Origin: Sebastes aleutianus
Lineage: Eukaryota > Chordata > Actinopteri > Perciformes > Sebastidae
Direction of reading: 5' to 3'
Length of the DNA: 64,000 bases
NCBI GenBank assembly: GCA_916700875.1
Contig: CAKAKS010000034.1
Coordinates: 13,784,195 to 13,848,194, forward strand
The notes under the pieces are model-generated. The model did not search any database. It saw nothing but the letters and a program-made list of their open reading frames with translations, and was not told the DNA's origin. Each line of letters starts with the position of its first letter. Positions within the stretch are counted from its first letter, which is position 1. The position numbers and the translations under genes were made by a program. This document shows positions 57,763-64,000 of the stretch, piece by piece.

Positions 57763-60700
57763 TCAAAATAACTCATAACACTAACATTGGTCTCGAACAC
57801 CGGTCTCCTAGTCAAAAATCATGTGTTTGTTGGACCCATCCACCTACCCTCTATACGCGGCCATAATAAGCAGTCACTCTCTCTCTTTATTCTACGTCAC
57901 TAGCTCTGAGCGTAGCATATTCATGCCAATGCGTTTGCATTGCAGTCAGTACAGACTACATGGCGTACACATGACCACCATAAGCAACCAAGGCGTTGTT
58001 AATGCACGTCAAATGACTTAGAAATAACCGCGTCATTCATACGTCATTTGGTGAGACCGGGCTGCTTCTGCACACCTGGCCAACTGCAGCGTGATTTTCA
58101 GTGTCAGTTTCAGAAAGTTAAAGAAATTGCCGGACACAGTGCCCCCAATTCCGATGTGGGAAAGGTGCAAGCTGTTCGACCATCCAACAACCATTTCTGG
58201 TATATATACTGGCCCCTTAATGCGAACTCTTTCTCAAGCCCTCCTTTCTTTCTTCACACAAACTACTTCTCTCACTTTTAGCGCAACACCATGAATGCCT
58301 TCGAGGACAGACTGTCTTAAAGTGTGCGCCATTATTCCCATAGTTGAACCATTCTCAGTTCTCGTCTCTCTCACCTTTTTGGAACGGCCATGAACACCTT
58401 TGTGTTTAGACATCAAAATACGAGCTAATTGTTTTCAAGCGTGCCTTTGCCTTCATTGGAATGCCCATTTAAAGCAAAATGAGAGAATATGAGACAGAGT
58501 TTCTGAACTTTGGCAGTAGCTGATTGGAAGTGTAGTAGCGCAAGTTGAATTCAGTAAACCGCATCCTTCACACTGAGCACCTGTATAAATCATTAAGCCT
58601 AATCATTGTGTACAGTTTCTCTCTCGCTGGCCTTGTTTTAGTTCCCCTTCTTGAAACGCAAGGAGCATTGAGTCATTTTCTGGCAGCCGCAGGAGATGAG
58701 GGCTGAAATTGCAGGAGCAGACACTTCCACGGCCAAGTCTCATACGGCAGCACAGCTAGAAATTAATTAAAACAGGAGATGAGAGTAGAGAACAAGAGAG
58801 AAAGAGAAGGGGGGGGTAAGAGAGAGAGAGAGAGGGGGGACAGACGGGTAGAGATCACAAGGAAAACACAGACACGCACAGTAAAAAGGATGTTGTGCAA
58901 AAGCATTGTTACTTGTGTGTGTCTGCGTGCTGGCTCGCATGTGAACACCAGTTGTCCTCTCTCGACTCTGCCACAGACAGACGAGGGGAACAGTGCGATC
59001 CTGACACAAATCCTTGGTAAGGGTCCTTTTTCTGCCCTCCCTCCCTCGCCCTTTTCTCTTTGCCATCAGTAAATCCGGGTTTCACTACAACTTAAGCACT
59101 TAGCTGTAATCCCCATGAAGAGGCGATAGCCCTGCACAAGTCACTTTTCCACCATTAAAGGCATACAATAGGGGCGTGTTAGGGACTCACTTAAATGGAT
59201 TGAGCACAAAGCCTGCGCTTGATAAGTTTTTAGCTGGGAAGAATCCGCCGTTTACACCCCTCCTTTTGTGCATTCTCTTAGATGTACTTGTCTCAACAGT
59301 CTAAGCCGATTTTATCCCTTTTTTGCGTTTGTTTAATTCCTGCAACACAGAAAGGCTTTAGAATATGTCCCATTTCTTTCTTTCTCCCTCTCCGTTTTTT
59401 TTTTCAGACAAATGTCACAGTGAAAGATTTACAATGGAGGATATCTCTATCCACTTCCTACAAACTAAACACAGGGGAAGATGGCCTCTTCTTGATATTT
59501 CCAAAGCTCTCCCTTCAAATTAAGCCACTGTTTCTAATCTTTTAACACGGCGCATCAGCCGGACTGAGGGGAAGTATTTTGATACGCTTGGACGAAAAAG
59601 GCTGCCGGAGGAAGTGGACTCCAGACTCTTCAGAAAACACTAATACCCATCATCCTCTTGGGGCGAGGAAGAATGTGCTCCGATACTGCTTATCAAAGCA
59701 AGAACACTGAAACACAAGCGGCCAAGAAAAGAGGCCAGGGACAAAACCGGCATTGTCGCTGCTCGTCATTTGCACACTGGCCATAGAGGGACATTTCGGA
59801 AAGACAATCCACAGTTGTCGCATGTGAAATCAATTAAAGGAGAGAGCCCGTGGAAAACCAGGGTGGATGATCACTCTTAGGGGGACTCACTATAAAGAAA
59901 TCTTTGGAGAGAGGGAATTTTGCATATTCAAGGACATGGGTTTTTTGGGATACATAGAGGTCATTACTTTGCACAAGTTGTCCAATTCAAGTCCGGAAAA
60001 CACCTGCACATCCCACTCTGTGATGTAGCAGGACTCAAGTCTAGTTTACAGGTGAAGAACAATGTTTAAATTTAGTTGTTGCTATCAATAATCATAAAAA
60101 CTCTATTGCTGTGCACCTGTGTTTGTGCTTTCACCTGTCTCCTGTTCATTTGCAGTTGCTAAGACTATTTTAAAAAGGTCTCTAAAGAAAGTGCTTTTAG
60201 TCCAACAGACAGATAAAGCCCGACAGAGAGCACAGAGAGAGAGCAGAGAGAGCGAGCGAGCGAGCGAGAGGGACGCCGCTAAGTCGTTGAGAGCCGATCT
60301 AATCCAGAGGTTTGAGTGTTTGCCACTGCCACCATGTCTTAAAGCAGATCTCAGTAGGAGGTGGTGAGATGCTCCTCAGGGCTCAGGACTCTAATGGTTT
60401 GATTAAGCTCATCCAGCCCCGGCCCGCGCTGCACAGACTAAACCTCCATTTAAGGACCAGACAAAGACGGGACCGCCGGGACGGATAAGAGTATTAAATC
60501 TGACTGCCAGGCTCACAAACACACAGATGTAGATTGTACACAATGTATACACACACACACAGCCAGTGATGGTAAGTATACAGTATATGTACATCACACA
60601 GCAGCAGCAGCAGATCTTATAACTACAACGTTGGTTAGTTTTTCTAAGTTCTGAGCTACTTTACATTAAGGTTAGATTACCTTTTGAGGTATTGAGTTAT

Positions 60701-61236
60701 AGGTAAATGCTGCAGCACTAATTTGTTTTGTCATTTGAGTTGTAGAGAGTGTGTTGTTTTGAAATTCAACGGAAAAATTACAAGAAAAACAGAAGAAAAA
60801 GTAATTAAAATAAAGTAACATATGATCCCCAACATTGAAAACACGCACACACACACACGTCATACATACAGTATACACAAGTCAACGACACATTCACACA
60901 CAAATATAAAGAAAAACTAAAACCATAGAAATAGAATAGGAGTAGAACGGACATTGAACTGTTTTCTGTGGTCATTTGACAAGTACAAAAGATTGTTGTT
61001 AGTTGTTATGGTGACGGAACACACGTCGGTGCGTTTCCGTCTTTCCTCACGGCTGGCAAGCTGCGACCACACTTTGTAAGCCAGTCGGGAAGAGAACGGA
61101 CGCAGCTCCGGAGCGGCGGGGAGTGGAGGGACCGTAACAGTACGAAGCATAGAGAGCCAGAGTAAATGAGTCAAATTGAACAACTTAATGCTTCATCCAC
61201 ACATTGCTATCGCCAGGTGAGCGACAACTTTGTTTC
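57763..61236. other. Upstream noncoding DNA with a unique central stretch
   Basis: From 58420 to 60100 the sequence is largely non-repetitive apart from GA tracts at 58780-58850. A segment at 59050-59280 looks like candidate conserved noncoding DNA by composition only. A (GAGC)n/(GA)n tract lies at about 60230-60275. No coding gene was recognised. Confidence 0.4.
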
Positions 61237-61315
61237 GCTCATTTTCTGTAACCAATGTAGCATTAAAGCATGGTGGAATTTGCAAGCTAGATTAAACTGG
61301 TAACAGAAAATGAGC
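61237..61315. repeat. Imperfect inverted repeat, 18-bp arms
   Basis: GCTCATTTTCTGTAACCA (61237-61254) pairs with TGGTAACAGAAAATGAGC (61298-61315) with one mismatch across a 43-bp loop. It may be the core of a small palindromic element. No function was recognised. Confidence 0.7.
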
Positions 61316-61859
61316 CCCAACAGTTGGCTGGTGGCCAGCGGCAGCGCGATATGTGATGATGTCATTTTTTGCCGTGCGCACCTTCGCGCCGGAAACACTA
61401 CGGCGGCAATAAACCCCGCTTTACTACTCCACTGCTCGTTACAGTCATAACTGCAGAACGAAGTCCGCGACTTGCCGTAAGTCAGTTTAGTTTGCCCGCA
61501 AGGACAGTCGCTATGGCAATGGTAAAAATGCTGCTCCTATCATTCCTGCTACATTGATTTGAATTGGACTGTCCATTCTACCCCTATGTTAGCTCTATGA
61601 CTAAAATATTGTGTGTTTACATCTCTATAAACTGAGTATATAGCAATACACTGGTATGAAGTATTGGTGAGTAAAGTAATACTGACAAGACACATCAGCA
61701 GCACGCACGCACGCACACACCAGTGTGTTGTCCGTGTTCAGCATTGTTTTGGAATACAAGGGGTTAAGTCCGCCAGCTCACTCTCCCTGACTTTGCTGGC
61801 TGGGCTGTAAGGCTACTAAGTAGCAGCTGTCCACCTGGCGAAGGAAGACCCTTCTACCG

Positions 61860-61999
61860 ACACACACAAACACAAATAGACACACACACACGCACACACA
61901 AACATAGACATATATGCCCTCTTGAGGAGAAACTGCTCTCAAACTCGCCTGTCTGCACGTGCACACACACACACACACACAAACACACACAAACACACT
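61860..61999 (+). repeat. CA-rich microsatellites
   Basis: Two CA clusters at about 61860-61900 and 61957-61999 flank a short unique segment. Confidence 0.85.
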
Positions 62000-62389
62000 C
62001 ACTTTCGTGGAGGAGAGGCCCAGATGGTCAGGGAGGGGAGCAGTGCCCAGTGTCAGTGAGAGAGAGAAACAGAGAAATGGAAAGAGAGAGAGAAAGCGAG
62101 ATAGGGAGCGAGTGAGATAGTTGGAAAGAGAGAGACGAGGGCCGGCAGCCAGAGCCGAGTGGAGGAGCTGAAACAGGAAGACAACATCACACCAGTTCAG
62201 CCAGCCAGCGCTGCAGACAGACAGAAAGAGGGCCCATCTCTGTTACCAAACACACACAATCTGTAATCACATGCCTCCACTGAACTGTGGTCTCCACCAG
62301 CACTTCAAGGTCTCAATGACAACAGCGAAGGATTTAAAGGAATAGTTCAACAGTTTTGGAAGAGTTTTTTTTTAAAGGAGAGTTGGAGC

Positions 62390-62460
62390 CAGGAGGCGAT
62401 TAACTTAGCTTAGCATAAATACCTAGCCAAGCTCTGGTACGCTTACTAGACTGGTAGTTG
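62390..62460 (+). repeat. Left flanking arm of a nested repeat (GCTTAGCATAAA motif)
   Basis: GATTAACTTAGCTTAGCATA...CTAGCCAAGCTCTG resembles, in inverted orientation, the arm at 63195-63300. Both resemble a dispersed fish repeat I recall but cannot name. Confidence 0.5.
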
Positions 62461-62529
62461 TGATTTTAATGGCAGTTTACATAGAATGTGGACGTAGTCA
62501 CCGTGACGTCACCCGTTGGTTTGTGGACT

Positions 62530-63062
62530 GCCATTTTGAAGCTTCGACTTCAGCATTTTGGCCTTCTTGGTTCTTTGCAACAAGAAGTGACACGAGAGGA
62601 TGGAGCTAAGTACAACCAAATACTGAATAAGACATTTTTAGGACGACCAAAATGTTACAATTAACTTTCATGAACTGAAAACACACTGTGAAAGGGTTAA
62701 AGTTGTAAGACGAAAACGCGGACAACTCCCAGACCGGACAACGTCGTGGTAGCGACCTGTCAATCACAAGGTAGCCACGCCCTAAAGTATACCATGCTTT
62801 ATGGTCTATTTGACTCTAAATGGGACCATAATTTACTAAATGAACATCATGCTGTATTGAAGAAGACTTGAAACTAGTGATTGAGACCATAAACTCATGT
62901 TTACAATGTTTACTGAGGTAATAAATCAAGTGAGAAGTAGGGTCATTTTCTCATAGACTTCTATACAATCAGACTTCTTTTATGCAACCAGAAGAGTCGC
63001 CCCCTGCTGGCTGTTAGAAAGAATGCAAGTTTAAGGAACTTCTGCATTGGCTTCACTTTTCA
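62530..63062 (-). repeat. Dispersed repeat, copy B of an inverted pair
   Basis: This is the reverse-complement partner of 30738-31262, with the same landmarks in opposite order. It sits between two flanking segments (62390-62460 and 63195-63300) that resemble each other in inverted orientation (CTTAGCTTAGCATAAA against TTTATGCTAAGCTA). It may have inserted into, or formed with, another repeat. Confidence 0.87.
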
Positions 63063-63194
63063 GACCCGGGGGTTTCTCACTGGCAGTTACGTAGGCTAGT
63101 GTAACTCTCTATTGCCGAACAACAGTTCATCTGTCGACATAGACAGCCCAACACTCCTGTGCAGCATGTTTTATATCTAGAAACATGGTGTAAA

Positions 63195-63300
63195 TAAGTC
63201 TGCTTTAGAGGTGTTGGTAGACGAGTTTTTCAACTTTGGACAGAGCCAAGCTAACCGTTTCGCCCTGCTTCCAGTTTTTATGCTAAGCTAGGATAACCAT
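63195..63300 (-). repeat. Right flanking arm of a nested repeat
   Basis: GGACAGAGCCAAGCTAACCG...TTTTTATGCTAAGCTAGG carries, reversed, the same landmarks as 62390-62460. The two arms enclose copy B of the inverted pair. Confidence 0.5.
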
Positions 63301-63355
63301 GTCCTGAATCCATCTTCGTACTTGATGCACATGAGATTGGTCTTTTCGAGTGTAG

Positions 63356-63761
63356 GCCTTTACACACCGGCAGCGTTTTTGTCTTCTTTGTGCGATTAAT
63401 TTTCATATTTTTCAAACTGTCATTAGTGCTTCCACACAGAACGCGAATACTTACGTGGCGATAAAGCTGCGTAATTTTTTTTTTGGAACAAGGCTAATTT
63501 TCTGAGCTTTCGCACCACAAATAAAGGCATCAACCAATCACGTTGTGCGGAACGGGTTGAGTTGTGCCTATATTCATCACGGAGTCCAAACCAAGACGGC
63601 AAACTTTATTACTCCTTTCAACCTTGACAAAAGCAGCGCAGACCAGATCCACTCCTTCTGTTCTTACCTTTCACAATAAAAGCCCTAGTCATATAATATT
63701 CGCAGGCGAGTATTTAGCATGTTTGTGTTGTTTATTCGTCACGCCCCTGGTGTGTAAAGGC
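63356..63761 (+). mobile_element. MITE-like element with 13-bp perfect terminal inverted repeats
   Basis: GCCTTTACACACC at 63356-63368 is exactly inverted as GGTGTGTAAAGGC at 63749-63761. The 406-bp unit has no coding potential. No clear target duplication was found next to the arms, so its class is open. Confidence 0.65.
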
Positions 63762-64000
63762 GTTTTATCCACTAAAACCAACAGGCAGTAAAACAATTTA
63801 AAACATTGAAGCAAATAAATACGAGCAATTGCTGAATCTAGTTCAGCCTACATACTGTAGAAATATTCAACTGACGAGCAATAACAGAAAAAAGGGGGGA
63901 AAAAACAAAGGCAGGCATCTGAGCAGTGAGTTGTTTTCTGGGATGTGAAACCCTTCGTCCAGATGGCGATATTTTTTTCCAGCTTTAATTCATTTATTTC

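Overview
The window looks like nuclear DNA of a teleost fish, probably a percomorph. The evidence is one vertebrate homeobox gene split by introns, abundant (CA)n, (GA)n and (GT)n microsatellites, and many short non-autonomous DNA transposons of kinds familiar from fish genomes. There is no operon-like packing, and I found no second intact protein-coding gene, rRNA or tRNA.

The gene is a prospero homeobox gene of the prox1 group on the minus strand. Four exons can be placed: a 5' untranslated exon ending at 18192, a large exon 15240-13090 carrying the ATG at 15174, exon 3 at 9167-9060 and exon 4 at 4183-3989. All junctions are in phase 0, and together they encode 796 residues. The last coding exon, the C-terminal half of the prospero domain, is not found and must lie beyond base 1. 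The intron between the large exon and exon 3 has the hallmarks of a minor-spliceosome (U12-type) intron: donor GTATCCTTT and branch site TCCTTAAC 16 nt before the acceptor. Substitutions in exons 3 and 4 relative to the near-invariant vertebrate PROX1 sequence suggest a diverged teleost duplicate (prox1b- or prox3-like) rather than prox1a.

The 45 kb upstream of the gene (about 18.6-64 kb) has no recognisable intact gene. It holds microsatellites, a family of seven related hAT-like elements (27.2, 36.1, 38.2, 42.7, 47.6, 50.3 and 52.6 kb), other hAT-like MITEs with exact 8-bp target duplications, TTAA-flanked MITEs, an inverted pair of a dispersed repeat 31 kb apart, and a decayed P2X7-C-terminus-like coding relic at 57.1-57.5 kb. 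Between these lie unique stretches that look like candidate cis-regulatory DNA. This layout fits a developmental regulator in a gene desert, with control elements spread through introns and upstream DNA. The regulatory calls are inferences from motif content and non-repetitive character; conservation could not be tested here.
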